A stretch of 64,000 nt of DNA from Harmothoe impar (taxonomy: Eukaryota > Annelida > Polychaeta > Phyllodocida > Polynoidae), in assembly GCA_947462335.1 (NCBI GenBank), contig OX381710.1, forward strand, positions 57,854,842 to 57,918,841, given 5' to 3'. Under the pieces are notes generated by a model. The model was not told the DNA's origin. It was given only the letters and a program-made list of their open reading frames with translations, and searched no databases. The position numbers were made by a program, and so were the translations under genes. Of the stretch, positions 19,893-31,500 are shown one piece after another (position 1 is the stretch's first letter; each line of letters starts with the position of its first letter).

Positions 19893-21197
19893 ATGGCTTA
19901 CGTACACGAGAGCAGTAACGAGTGCGCGCTCTCTGAGCTCGACCTGCACACCGTAGCGCCGACTCAGACTACTATCTTAAAGTCGTCTTTCCTGGGGATA
20001 GAAACAAAAAACTCTTTAGAGGATGGAGGTAACATAAATTTCACCATCAACAAGTCGCAAGAGTACACAGACCTGAACGAGAATTACCTTCATCTGGAAT
20101 GTCAAGTGCTAAAGGACGGAGCGGCGATCGAGGACACCGACGCGGTAGCTCCGGTGAACAACTTGGCTCACTCGCTCTTCAAAGACGTCCAAGTCTCCAT
20201 CGGCGGTTTCAAAGTGTCTGGCAACACCGAGACCTACCCTTACCGAGCTTACTTGGAAGGGTTACTCAACTACAACAAAGACGTGAAGGACGGCGTCATG
20301 AGCGCCCAGGGGTGGCATGAAGATACGCCCGGTCAGTTTGACACGTTGACTGACGCGAATGCGGGGTACAAAGCGCGCAAGAAGCTAATCTCTAACAAGC
20401 GCTTTTCGCTGATGGCGCGACTGCACTTTGACCTGGCTCATCAACCGAAGCTCATCGTTGGAGAGACAGAAATCAATCTCACTCTGAAACAAGCGGCGCC
20501 CTCTTTCTATCTGATGTGCGCCGCTGACGGAGGCTACAGCTTGAAGATCTACAAAGCAAAGCTCTACGTGCGACGCGTGCTGGTGGCGGACGCTGTAGCG
20601 GAAACGCACGAGAGAGCGGTGATAGAACACGGGCCCTTCGACTACCCGGTGAACAGAGTGGAGGTGACGACCTACGCCATCCCTCAAGGTAACAGAGATC
20701 ACAGCTACACGCACTCCAACACAGGCCAGCTTCCCAAGTCGATGATGATTTGCTTCCTTGACCACGACGCCTTCAACGGTAGCTACACCAAGAACCCGTT
20801 CGAGATGAAGCATTACGACATCAGCTCGCTTCAAGTGATAGTGAACGATCAGAAAGTGCCGAACGACGCCTACGTGCCCGACTTTAAGACCAAAGCGGCC
20901 GTGAGAGAGTACTTGGCGCTACACACGGAAACGGGGATGTACGAGGGCGCGCGCTCCTGCGGTATTTCATACGATCAATTCCTGAACGGTTACACGGTGT
21001 TCCCCCTCGACTTAACCCCAGACAGATCGCACGACGGGTGTCGCGTGAACCTTATAAGAGCGGGTCAGCTGAGGGTGGAAGTCAGTTTCCGCTCGGCGCT
21101 ACAAGCGACAACAACGGTGCTACTCTACTTGGTGTACGACAACGTCGTCGAGCTGACCCGAGATCGACACCCCGTCACCGACTACCACATGAACTGA
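19893..21197 (+). CDS. Major capsid protein (double jelly-roll, hexon-like)
   Basis: This 434-residue protein starts MAYVHESSNECALSELDLHT and continues with the Polinton MCP pattern: an N-terminal LFKDVQVSIGG strand pair, YPYRAYLEGLLNYNKD, a second jelly roll from about residue 215 (KIYKAKLYVRRV), LPKSMMICFLDHDAFNGSY, and NGYTVFPLDLTPD near the C-terminus. Polinton MCPs form trimeric pseudo-hexamers with the double jelly-roll fold of adenovirus/PRD1-lineage viruses, building an icosahedral shell. The length is within the family range and the frame is intact. It has its own TATA-type promoter and is followed 29 bp later by the protease. Confidence 0.95.
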   Translation: MAYVHESSNECALSELDLHTVAPTQTTILKSSFLGIETKNSLEDGGNINFTINKSQEYTDLNENYLHLECQVLKDGAAIEDTDAVAPVNNLAHSLFKDVQVSIGGFKVSGNTETYPYRAYLEGLLNYNKDVKDGVMSAQGWHEDTPGQFDTLTDANAGYKARKKLISNKRFSLMARLHFDLAHQPKLIVGETEINLTLKQAAPSFYLMCAADGGYSLKIYKAKLYVRRVLVADAVAETHERAVIEHGPFDYPVNRVEVTTYAIPQGNRDHSYTHSNTGQLPKSMMICFLDHDAFNGSYTKNPFEMKHYDISSLQVIVNDQKVPNDAYVPDFKTKAAVREYLALHTETGMYEGARSCGISYDQFLNGYTVFPLDLTPDRSHDGCRVNLIRAGQLRVEVSFRSALQATTTVLLYLVYDNVVELTRDRHPVTDYHMN

Positions 21198-21226
21198 AGA
21201 CAAGACGGCGGTACTCGGCGTATCGT

Positions 21227-21679
21227 ATGAACACGCTTGAAATAAGCAGAGTGTTGAAGGAAAACGTTCACACAAAACATCGTTTCCTGGGCGTTTTCTC
21301 TTGTGACACTATTCCGAAGCACCCTATCAAAGACACTTGTTTCGTGAGCAACACAGATCCGCAACATTTACCAGGTCAGCATTGGGTGGCGTTTTACGTG
21401 TCGAGCACGGGTGAAGTGTACTACTTTGATTCTTTCGGCTTACCGCCGCTGAGTGCGGAGTTCTTGTCCTTCGTGGAACGCTCTGCTCCGTTCAAGTGGC
21501 AAAGAAACCGCATTCAACTACAAGACACTTCTGCTGACACCTGTGGACCTCATTGCGTTCATTTCCTAATTGAAGCATGTCGAACAAGAAACCCCAAGAA
21601 GTGCGTCATGCGCATGAGCAGAATCCCAAAGCTGAGCGACCGGGTCGTGAGTCAGAAGCTATCGATGATGCTGTTGTGA
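21227..21679 (+). CDS. Adenain-type cysteine protease (Ulp1/C5-like)
   Basis: This 150-residue maturation protease carries the catalytic set His52 (GQHWVAFYV), Asp68 (YYFDSFG), Gln97/99 (NRIQLQDTS) and Cys106 (DTCGPHCVHF) in the order and spacing of adenovirus protease and Ulp1-like enzymes. It would cleave capsid-associated precursors during particle maturation. The start at 21227 lies 29 bp after the capsid stop; an earlier in-frame Met (21038) would overlap the capsid gene. It is slightly shorter than adenoviral adenain. Confidence 0.93.
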   Translation: MNTLEISRVLKENVHTKHRFLGVFSCDTIPKHPIKDTCFVSNTDPQHLPGQHWVAFYVSSTGEVYYFDSFGLPPLSAEFLSFVERSAPFKWQRNRIQLQDTSADTCGPHCVHFLIEACRTRNPKKCVMRMSRIPKLSDRVVSQKLSMMLL

Positions 21680-21876
21680 CGGGTTGTTGCGATGGCGGCC
21701 GTTTCATGGAAGCAAAGATTCTCTGCCTTGCCGAAATGGTGTTGGATTTATCCAAAGTCGTGCAATGTCTATTGGAGAGAACTCGTCCGGGGTGTGGTGG
21801 TGCGAGTGACGGCGGCGTGAGACTTTGCGGCCTGTTGAGTTGCTGCAAATCGAAGAAGCAAGCTAAAAAAGCATAA
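21577..21876 (+). CDS. Possible small terminal Polinton protein, 99 aa
   Basis: This frame starts inside the protease gene and extends beyond it to 21876, just before two poly(A) signals. The unique portion (FMEAKILCLAEMVLDLSKVV, CLLERTRPGC, LCGLLSCCKSKKQAKKA) has a plausible helix and a Cys/Lys-rich tail. An internal start at the Met of FMEAK is equally possible. No family is recognised. It is supported only by position, intactness and the lack of any other use of the interval. Confidence 0.4.
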   Translation: MSNKKPQEVRHAHEQNPKAERPGRESEAIDDAVVTGCCDGGRFMEAKILCLAEMVLDLSKVVQCLLERTRPGCGGASDGGVRLCGLLSCCKSKKQAKKA

Positions 21877-21905
21877 ACTTGTGTGTTTTTTCTGATTGAA
21901 ATGAA

Positions 21906-21918
21906 AATAAAGAATAAA
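21906..21918 (+). terminator. Tandem poly(A) signals at end of Polinton gene array
   Basis: Two AATAAA hexamers (21906-21911, 21913-21918) lie 30-42 bp after the last stop codon, between the gene array and the right terminal repeat. They are suited to end the plus-strand transcript(s). Confidence 0.7.
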
Positions 21919-21988
21919 ATGAAAAGAAAAGAAATTATCTTGTTGTGTTTTTATTTCTATAATACAAGCTACATAACTTTTTTTTCGT

Positions 21989-22380
21989 TTGTTTGTTTAC
22001 AAACAGTCACGTGTCACGTGGTGTTGTTTACAAACAAGAGAGCCACGTGGTGTTGTTTACAAACAAACCCTAAGTAGGTCACGTTACCCTAGTTACCAGA
22101 ATGCCGGATTCTGATTGGCTGAGCCGAAGTAGGTCACGTGACGTAAGTAGGTCACGTTACCATGGTTACCAGAATGCCGGCCTCTGATTGGCTGAGAGCT
22201 TCTAAGTAGGTCAGTAGGTCACCCAGAATGCTGGCTTCTGATTGGCTGAGAGCCCTAAGTAGGTCACGTTACCATGGCAACGGGTCACGTGACCAAATGG
22301 AGGCCTCTGATTGGCTGCATATCGATTGAGTAATAAACAGTACTTAACTATAGTCCCGTTCCGATACATACTATACTACT
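21989..22380 (-). repeat. Right terminal inverted repeat, 392 bp
   Basis: Reverse complement of 11836-12227 with about five mismatches, carrying the same CCAAT, E-box, X-box-like and TGTTTGTAAACA sites in mirrored order. Ends CTATACTACT. Confidence 0.95.
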
Positions 22381-22386
22381 CACCGG
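22381..22386. repeat. Right 6-bp target-site duplication (CACCGG)
   Basis: Same hexamer as 11830-11835. Confidence 0.9.
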
Positions 22387-24366
22387 CTTATCTTTGGTGA
22401 TAGACAAATAATTATGCATATCATAGATAGTATTAACATCCACATTAGCAATGGCACAGCCCTGTAAACTACTCTCCCAAATATACAACATGTTTTCATC
22501 CAAAGTACCGGTACTAATACATTCCCTTAGCATTTCACAAGGTTTCAACAATATCTTTACATTATTAATTTCATGCTGACATACCCCTTCACAAGGAACC
22601 AAAGAACCCCATCTCTTGATAAATTCACTGGACATCCATGATTCAGACAAATTCTCACAAACCATCTTTCCTTTCTTGTACCCCCTTCAACTCTATTACA
22701 TTGACTCCTTCACGAAGATTAGATTCTATAAGCATCAAAAATATACCATCATAAACCTCAACTTCTTCACAACAACCCGGCCATTTCAAGCTTACATTAC
22801 TTATTAAATCACCATTTCTCATGGTACGTAATTCAATACTACTACAGTTAACATATTCTGATGCCACAACACTACTAGATATCACATTCAAACATAATTT
22901 CAAAGCTAAAAACCACAAAAAAGATACAAACACACACAGTTCCATACACACCAGCTGTCCCCCCTACCTTGATGGCCCCCCTCCCCCTCCCCCCTGGACA
23001 CCTAGATCCAACATGCTCCTTTGCACCACACTCCACACATGCATGCTTTCGGAAGCACCTCTCCCCCCACATACATACCCCATCGTTCCACTTATAACAC
23101 ACTTGTGACCCCAAATCTTGGATCGACAAGCCCCTCCCCCTCCCCCCCTTGCCATGACCGTATCACTACCCAAATTTTCGTGCACATCATCCGTATCTCT
23201 CTCCCCAAATGCACTCAGACCATCATCCGCTGCTTTCTTCCTCACACAAGAGTCATAGCGCATGATATTTTCATATCTATATGAGTTTACATCTTTCCCC
23301 GCCATGAATCTCAAATGACTGACGTACAGTTTCACATCTTCCCCTTTATCCAACAATTTCTCAACATCTTTCAAGGAATAGTATAATACCTCCTTGTAGT
23401 TCAAAAGTTTCTTCTTCTGGCCACTTGGCACCAAATGCTTGAGACTAAAGTCGAACTCACTCTTGCTCTCTGAAGATTCATTCTCACTCCCTGAGGTATC
23501 GTCGTCACTCTCCACCTTTTTCTTTGACTTTTTGGACTTGTGTTGCTTGACCTTCCCCTGCTTCTTAGTCTTGCCTTTCTTCTTGTCTTCTCCTCGGCCT
23601 TGGTCTTTGTCTTCTGCCCTTTCTTCTGCCCTTTGTCCTTTTCTCCCACAGTCTCACTCGCTACTGAGCTCTCTTCCTCCTCACTTTGCCCTGACCCCAG
23701 ATCGCCCTGGACTCCCTCCTGCGCCTCTTTTATACGCTGTTGACGTCTTGCATCATTTCTGATAGCCACATCAATCATATTGTCCCTTCTTTTGGACTGC
23801 AACATGATTTCTGTGTCACATTCTTCTGCATAATCCTCAAGTTTCAATTTCTTCATCTCCAATACGACTGTTTGGTGACGTACGCTTGCCAATTCTGCCC
23901 TTAAACGAGCAATTTCCTGCACCCCCTCATAATCCAGTAGTTTAGTCTTTTCCATCTCCAACTCATCATGCAGGGATTTAATAACTGCCGCCGTTGCCCT
24001 ACGAGCCCTGTCCTCGTCAAAGCCTTCTAAACATGATGAGCCTCGACGAACACTTCCTGACAAGCCATTTTCTGTGCTACCATCATGGCACACACCTCCC
24101 TGCGAACCAGCTTGAGTTGGTAATCCATATCCGCCTCCATTAGCGGCTGTAGCTCCACCCAGAATTGTCTCTTTCTGCGTATCCAGTCGTTTGGCTCCGT
24201 CCCCACTCTGCCCGAAACTCTCACCAACATCATTCGAGTTTCGTGGTTCGTCTCCATTATCCTTATACTTGTTCGTAGTTTGCAGCCCTGCACGAGGCCT
24301 GCATACCGTACCCTTAGGATTCGACCTTCTGTCAAACAATTCATTGCAGACCGCACAGACTGGCAT
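22387..24366 (-). pseudogene. DIRS-like retroelement: gag and start of pol, frameshifted
   Basis: On the minus strand, Met at 24366 opens MPVCAVCNELFDRRSN (a CxxC pair). A coiled-coil region follows (EIARLRAELASVRHQTVVLE), then an acidic stretch, then a gag-type block (VKLYVSHLRFMAGKDVNSYR, MRYDSCVRKKAADDG), and finally a Cys/His knuckle (WNDGVCMWGERCFRKHACVE, CGAKEHVGSRC). These parts lie in three different frames (24366-23401, 23515-22964, 23129-22950), so the gene is broken by at least two frameshifts. The next ORF (22951-22387), itself frameshifted near 22660, runs into the Polinton border and continues at 11829. The CCxxC/H knuckle next to that gag block is characteristic of tyrosine-recombinase retroelements. 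Terminal repeats of this element were not identified. Confidence 0.65.
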
Positions 24367-26940
24367 AACACGTGGCTTTGTTTATGTTATGACTCGTAGT
24401 TCCAATTTGAATCACAAAATGGCGACTATGAAATCCGCCGGTGTCCGCACTACTCCTTAGAAAAACACATAACTCCTAAAATACGACTTGACAAATCCCA
24501 GCTCCTCTACAGTCTTTAGACAACACCTTCTTACACTCCGTTAACTTCTTACAAGTAATAGTTCGCCTTAACTCAGACAAAATTACACCCGATAAGCGCT
24601 GGTGACTGTACTCTCGGAGCTCTGGCTTCAAATGGCCTGAGCGCCCCGAGCAAGGCGGAAGTCCTCAAGTTGGCGCATGCGCGCTAATACATGTTACCTG
24701 GTGGTTCCCGCCACTCTCTCGTAGAGAGATTATATCCAGTAAACCTTTAGATGTTTCCTGGCACATTACCTAAATTTGGTATTGTCAAAATAGCAACCCT
24801 GAGGTTTTCAGTGTATGACCAATCCGTGATAGTCAATGCTGTCAGGTTAGTCAAACTGACTAACCCACCTTAGTCTTTTCTTTTTATGCATGTTAGGGTT
24901 AGTCATTTTGACTAAGGCATCAGTTTTCCCTTAGTCATTTTTGAATATAAGTTCGTCATTTTGACTAATGATTGAAGAATATACCTATGACGAACCTGGG
25001 ATAGCTATAGTACTGACTAACCTCTAAAATTTTCAGTGTGGGGGTTTCACCCCAGACCTCGCTAAGGACATAAGGAATTCCGCGACATTCCATGCATTAC
25101 GACTCTCAAATAGAACCAATGTTTACAAAACCTCAGATTTATTTCACAATTCATGCACATAAAAAAACAGACATGTAGACAGCTAGCAAAAGTTGAAAAC
25201 TGATTAAGGGAGACATGGTCACCAATTTTGAGCACAGCGACTCCCTTATTTGAAATGTCACATTGCATTACAATGGTCAGCTCTCTCTAAAGTTACATAA
25301 AAGTGCATACCTGAAATTAGATAATATACATAACGTATATATCAGTCAGAATACAGAATGTGATTATTCAAAATCGTGGCATTGATTGTCATTTACCTGG
25401 AAGAACTCTTTAACAAACAAAAAAGAAACGTATGTGTGGGGAATGATCGTGTTCTAATTCACATTAAACTGTCAACGCACACGTACAGAATGCAATATGT
25501 GTGACATATGTATCCATCTAAATATTGTGTACGTGACAAGTCAGACATGTAGAACCATGTAAGGCCCCCTGTGCCAATCACGTATATAGACAAAGGTCCA
25601 TGAGCTTTTGTCTGATGCACGTTTATCTCATGCGTTGACCTGGGAGCCGTATTCCATAAGGCCCCCTTTTCAATGGCGCACAAATATAAACATGGTCATA
25701 TTGATGACGTCACAGGGCCCTGAAATACGTGCGCTAGTTATTCAATGTCCTGGCAAAATACCGCTTTCCTTGCTTGTTTAAGTCAGTATCATAGCATAGT
25801 TTGGTAAAAAGAAAAGACTGTATAATTATGTTATCACATCAAATTAAAAGCTTGTGAATCCCCAACCAATATTACTGGCACCCTGGCAGTGTTGTGCGGA
25901 TTCTTTGCTAGGTAAATCACTTGTGGGTAGCCAATGACCATCCAAGACCTTTTGGGGACCTATTCCCTTCCCTTATAATATATCATGACAAAAATATGTG
26001 GGGATCATCTTTGTGATTAAACTCAAGATTATTGTACATAAGTTCACCAGTCTTGAGCTTAATATGTTGGAGAAATTGTCAGACGCCATTTCAACCTATA
26101 TAAGCTTTTTAAGGAGAATTCCATGGCCAATCTATGTCCTCTGTCTGCTAGAACAGCCAGTAATACTAACAGATTTATACAGTTGTAGGTATGACTGGAG
26201 CTCTGTCCTGCTGGCATCCTACCTTGTTAAGATAAACATGATAAGAATCAGATATTGGTTCTTTTGTTTATACACTGCATTATAGATATATTATATGTTT
26301 ATTAATACAGCCTTTTTATTTTTTAGTAATTTGGACTTGGGTATGAGATGACACTTAATTGTGTGTCCCCATACATGATGATATATTTTTGTAAAACTAT
26401 GGCTTTTTCTAAGGAAAGCATAGGGGGGCCTGTAATACCTTCAGAGAGCCTTTTCATGAGAAATGTGGTTTTGGGTTGATGCTGCAAAGTTATGACTACA
26501 GAGTTACGTTGGCGTAAGTGACCAAAAGCTCATGTCTTTCTAAAGCAGTTATCTTAACTCAAATATTTATGAATCCATAAATAATATTTAAGGTGACATG
26601 TTATGAAAGACTTTTGAGAAAATGCAGGATGTGTTATAGTTGTTTGAACATAACCAGTTTCACTACCATAACTTTTATGGGGGACCATCTTATGCAGCTT
26701 TGGACAATTCAAATTCCCCACAAAGCATGGGAAAGCCCAGGAGAATCCATAGTATGATATCATATCACCTGGTTTAAGGAAGCGAAATGTAAGGACACAT
26801 TTACCTTCACACTTTTAAGGTCATGCCTTATGAACCACACTTTATTTATACGATCATGCAAATCCAGCTTATAAAAACGCTCTCAAATAATATATCTTCC
26901 ATTCCCACATACGTCACCTATTATAAATAGACAAAGGTTC
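24367..26940. other. Intergenic, repeat-containing, no gene recognised
   Basis: Contains 5' flank of the retroelement, the TTAGTCA motif array, and AT-rich sequence. Fragments near 25650 (GCCGTATTCCATAAGGCCCC) belong to a family also seen near 8330 and 27180. No coding exon is supported. Confidence 0.4.
24830..25045. repeat. Motif array of TTAGTCA / TGACTAA type
   Basis: At least eight copies of (T)TAGTCA or its complement occur within about 200 bp, arranged symmetrically (GGTTAGTCAAACTGACTAAC at the left, GTACTGACTAACC at the right). The right border is near TTTTCAGTGTGGG. Non-coding foldback element. Confidence 0.6.
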
Positions 26941-26944
26941 ACGA

Positions 26945-27015
26945 GTATAGTTCCCCACTGAGGGTTATTTCACGAGGCGAAGCCGAGTGAAATAACCCTC
27001 AGTGGGGAACTATAC
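26945..27015. repeat. Perfect 29-bp hairpin
   Basis: Left arm 26945-26973 (GTATAGTTCCCCACTG..ATTTCAC) and right arm 26987-27015 are exact reverse complements around a 13-nt loop. The inner word GGGTTATTTCACG recurs at about 27151 and near 8301, marking a dispersed repeat family. Confidence 0.85.
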
Positions 27016-27365
27016 GAGTGCTCCTTTGTGTTTATTTCATGTCATAATTAACTATATATGTCAAAATTCCACTTAATTGGTCTGAAAAAGCAATTTTATA
27101 GTGTTTAAATCATCAATTTTAATGATTTTAAAGGCCGTGAAATACGGGCGAGGGTTATTTCACGGGGGGTGTTAAATACGGCCTTCCTTGGTAAAGTCAA
27201 TGGGAGTGCCGTATTCACCATGAAATAATGAAATTTACGTTGTCATATATGGATACATTCCATGTTTAGGGACACGTACACAAACATTCAGTATTTGCGA
27301 TTTTGGTGAAAAAAAAGTTTAAATGTTGAATATAATTCTTATTTACAGCTGCAATACCTTTTTCT

Positions 27366-27591
27366 ATTACCGTATAATCTTGCGTATAAGCCTCGGCTAG
27401 TATGCGAATCAGATCGCTGGTGCGGCTTATAGGATCGGCGGTCCAGGTGTGGCTTATACGCGAGTTTTTGCTCCTATAGTACAGTACTAAAGTCACCATA
27501 ACCAGATAGCTGGTGTGGCTTATAGGATCGGCCCAAAGTCGGGGTGCGGCTTATACGTGAGTTAGGCTTATACGCGAGGTTTTACGGTAAT
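27366..27591. repeat. Foldback MITE with GGCTTATA motif array
   Basis: The ends ATTACCGTATAATCTTGCGT and ACGCGAGGTTTTACGGTAAT are imperfect inverted repeats. The word GGCTTATA or its complement occurs about seven times inside. Non-coding. Confidence 0.7.
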
Positions 27592-29149
27592 ATGTATTAA
27601 AAAGAAATTTATGAAAGACAAAAAGTGCTCCCTTAAAGTACTTTATGTTCTCATAAAACGTGATCAAAACCTTATGAAAGGCTTGCAATTTTTCACTTTT
27701 GACAGCGAGGCCAATTTAAAGGCTAAGACTTCTCAAACCAAATCGTAAAATCCTTTGCCAGGGTTGTTGAGTTTATATAACACCTCAGTTAAAATTAGAA
27801 TCGCCCAAGCACAATTCCTGAGATCCAGGCATGTCCTAGCCCTGTAGGATCATTTTCCCTAGCAAAGTACCCCAAAAATAATGGCTCAGGCAACCAAGAA
27901 ATAGGATGCTGGCTGTTCCCTTCCAGCAATTCACTGCTCTACATAAGTTGCACTGGTGTGACCAGCAGTTAGACTATGCCAGTGGTAGTAAACAATGCAT
28001 TGATACCCACCAGTGTACTGACCGTCTAGACTACCACTTATGTGTCCACAGAAAACGGTATACTACCCCTTGAATAGACCACATCCCATGGATTCGGTTA
28101 AAAATATACACTTCCTTTCTGCATTGTGTATCCCTAGAAGCCTAGTTCAATGATTAATTTAAGAGTTATGATAGCTTTATCCTGGTTTTATAGAATGTTC
28201 CATACCAAGCCAAGCCTGATTCATGGTCCCCCTACCAATTTCACCTGACCAGGCCGGGTCAACTGGTTCAAGGTAATAGAGTTGTCCAGTTGTGCTATAT
28301 ATGGCTGATTGGGGATCAAACAAACGCAGTGTCCTGTGCTGGGTGCAGTCGGTAGGGTTTGTAAACTACAAATGTGCAAATCGATCTGAGAGACTGCCAG
28401 TGGCACAGTTAGGAACTACATAAGCCACTCTCCTCCAGTCTCAGAGATCGGCCCCTTTAAGGCAGCGAAATGTAAGGACGCATTTACAATTACACTTTTA
28501 AGGTCATGCCTTATGAAACTAGCCACTCTCGTACCCCTACTAAGCCTCCCGATCCTCTAACGTCAGTCTAACCCCTTAGAGACAGGTATCCATTCTATTA
28601 TGAAACACACCTTATTTATGATCACACAAATTCAGCTTATGAAAAGGCTCTCTGCCATACCAGTAATACCGACAAAATCCTGAGTCATTCCACCAAAAAT
28701 ATGCCTATTATAATGTATTAATTTTCTAATAATTGGGAAGTATGACGGAGACCCTACTCAATGAACGGGTAAAGAGAAAGTCTCTTGTGTCTTGTGTTTG
28801 ATAAGAAGTTGTAGGGAAAATATATAGTTTCAATTCTGGAGATCTATGCAAAGAAAATGTAGCCACGTTTGTCGCCGCTAGTGTCCAGATGGCGCTGTGA
28901 TGAGAGGCAATCCATGGCTGACAGCCATAACTGTCATGTCTGACCACTCAGATGGCAGTATAGAGCTGACCAATCAGCGGGCAGGATACATGTGACATTG
29001 ATGAATGGACGCTAGTACAGAGGTCAGTCCGTGTACCTTGGTCTCTCATTATCATAAGAACGATGATTTAGCAATCAACTTAATTGGTGATGTGTTCGAC
29101 AACGCTGCTTAGCTTCAATTCAATTTCAATTTTTAGAAATTTATTCACT
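27592..29149. other. Intergenic, no gene recognised
   Basis: AT-rich. A 50-bp block (AGGCAGCGAAATGTAAGGAC..) near 28457 repeats one near 26770, so a dispersed repeat is present. No coding exon is supported. Confidence 0.35.
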
Positions 29150-29482
29150 TAAGGCCGTGTCTTATGAGTTTGTAACAATTGAAACGTCTTTGACCGGGTG
29201 TCGTCTTTGACCTGTGTCGTCTTTGACCGGTGTAGTCTTTGACCAGCAAGTTTTAAAATGGCTGAAATGGGAGCTATGTACACAGAAATAGGGGGAAAAG
29301 GTTAATGGATATTTTAACACTATATACTACAAACTTCCCGGCATTTCTGTGAACATAGCTCCCATTTCAGCCATTTTAAAACTTGCTGGTCAAAGACTAC
29401 ACCGGTCAAAGACGACACAGGTCAAAGATGACACCCAGTCAAAGACGTTTCAAGTGTTACAAACTCATGAGACACAGCCTTA
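29150..29482. repeat. Foldback MITE with GTCTTTGACC motif array
   Basis: The termini AAGGCCGTGTCTTATGAG and CTCATGAGACACAGCCTT are inverted. About 130 bp of each arm pair, including four copies of GTCTTTGACC per arm and the 20-mer ATGGCTGAAATGGGAGCTAT. A TA flanks both sides. Non-coding. Confidence 0.85.
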
Positions 29483-31394
29483 GAATCAATAGTTACACAT
29501 TTTTGTATTTACAGTCCGTGTTCATTACAATTGATATATTCCTTCCTTTGCTTAGAATTAAATTAGATATTACAGTACTCTTGCCCGTAGTTACCAGTGG
29601 CATATTAATTGGCACCAGTCACATTGTTGTATATATCGGGGGCACTGTCCCCGCACCCCCTTTTCTTCTTCCTTCTTTTTTAAATGAAATGGATTTTTAA
29701 GGTTACAGGTAAAATGGGTGGTATCTAGTCAACACATTTCACCCGTAATCTTAGAGGCAAATGGTGTATCAAACTTTTAGGGGGGCACTATTAAAATTAC
29801 CGGAAAAGTGGCGATTCAAGATTACGGGGAGAATGGGCAGCGTCTAGTGACTTCACAGGTTCGTCTCTTGTTGCATAATCTCCCGGGTGGGCACCCCGCC
29901 AGATTTCAAGGTTTCAAGGGAAAGACTACCTTTTTGGGCCCAAGGCACAAACTCGCGAGGGCCCTTGATTAGGGGTACTCTTCAGGCGATCCTGGAGGGA
30001 AAGGGGTACATTTTCAGACCATTTGACCATTCATAAAGTAAATTTTGCTGTTTTTTGCTATCATATTTATTGATCAACCAATAACAACGGTATTTTCTTC
30101 CATGTTGAACCGTTATAAGGGTATATTTTTCTAAGTCACCCATGTCATTCTGCTCAATTTCTTCTGAAAAGGGTATCAATTTTGCTGATTTTCCCCCGTG
30201 AATAGGGTCCTAAGTTTTGGGTGATGTTCACACATAGTGACTATGGGAAAGATAGGGAGTGGCCCCCCGGGAATAATTTATACAAATCTGATACATTTAA
30301 CGCATGTATATATGCGCCATCATGCATAAGCCGATGGTAAACACTGTCCCTAATGTGCCGATAAATTATAACACGACCGTGGATGACATAACCTTTCTGA
30401 GTTGTGTAGTTGCCAGGCTGGTTACAAAGGATGTAATTAGCATGTAATGGGTCATCTGTTCAAACTCTGCAACAGGGACATGCTTTGATACTTATAATAA
30501 TAGGTTGTTTAACCTTTTAGGAATTCTTGTACCTGGTAATCAGCACAGGAATCTAGTGAGGATCATCTTACCAATGGATTCAGCTGTACGGACATCAGTC
30601 GGATGAGAACACGGAGTCAAGAAAAGTCCAAATGCACTGGTTATGTACCAGTCCCTAGGGCAGGGGTCGTGAAGGACATATCGGTGTATGAGATGAAAAA
30701 GGAAAAGGTGTCTTAGGTATGCAGACATGTACAGGAGGTTAGGGGGATTCGGCGAAAGTCCCTATCTATGTCAGTATCTTATATTGATTTGCCTTTGTAC
30801 GATATGGAATGTATTGACTTTTTCACAAAACAACAGAACTAACAAACTATGTCCACGCTGGAACAGGTGGTATAGACAAAGGGACAACGATACACATACA
30901 AAAGATCATGCATATATACACACACAATGTACCTGCTCCAGCCCTAAACCTAACTTCAAGCAAACCATATTTTTTACATAATAAGGCCAGACCGAGGAGA
31001 AAGTTGGTAAATGGATGTCTCATCTCTTGTTTCGAACATGCCCATTCAAAAGAGAACATTTCAATTGTCAATCGATTTCGCTCATCTTATTTCTTTCAAA
31101 AATATGATTTTTTTCTATGATTCTTTTTATCGTTATTTCTTTGATTACTTATCGATCAATGCCGCATGTTCACTGAAAATTATCATTATCTTAAAAATTA
31201 TGATAAGAATTTAGCTTTTCACTTTTTTTGGTTTGGTCGTTTTCAATATGGATTTGGTAGCCAATGTTGATGTAATGTTTATGGTTAATCAGATCGTTAT
31301 TGATAAATCCAAACTTCGACTTGTGAACGAATTTTCGAACGGCTGACCAGCCAAAACAACAATATAGGCCTTTCAAATTGGAGATATTTCCAAC
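29483..31394. other. Intergenic, no gene recognised
   Basis: AT-rich DNA with unsupported short frames only. Confidence 0.35.
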
Positions 31395-31500
31395 GTATTG
31401 TAGCGGGCACGTATCGCTCGGGGCAGCCCGAGCGTGCGTGGAGAGCGCATTGCCCGCCTGTGGTAGCTCAAGTACGTTAGCAGAGCAGTGTGAAGCAGCT

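Larger units (their letters stand above)
11836..22380 (+). mobile_element. Maverick/Polinton (adintovirus-like) provirus lacking DNA polymerase
   Basis: The borders are defined by 392-bp terminal inverted repeats with AGTAGTATAG..CTATACTACT ends and a 6-bp CACCGG duplication. The genes, nearly all on the plus strand, are ATPase, pX-like, conserved structural-type protein, integrase, penton, pVI-like, major capsid protein and protease, i.e. a full morphogenesis and integration set. At 10.5 kb it is shorter than the usual 15-20 kb Polinton, and no protein-primed family B DNA polymerase frame is found on either strand. All recognised genes are uninterrupted and the two terminal repeats differ at only about five positions, so insertion is recent or recently homogenised. 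The element looks more GC-rich than the host DNA around it. Confidence 0.95.
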
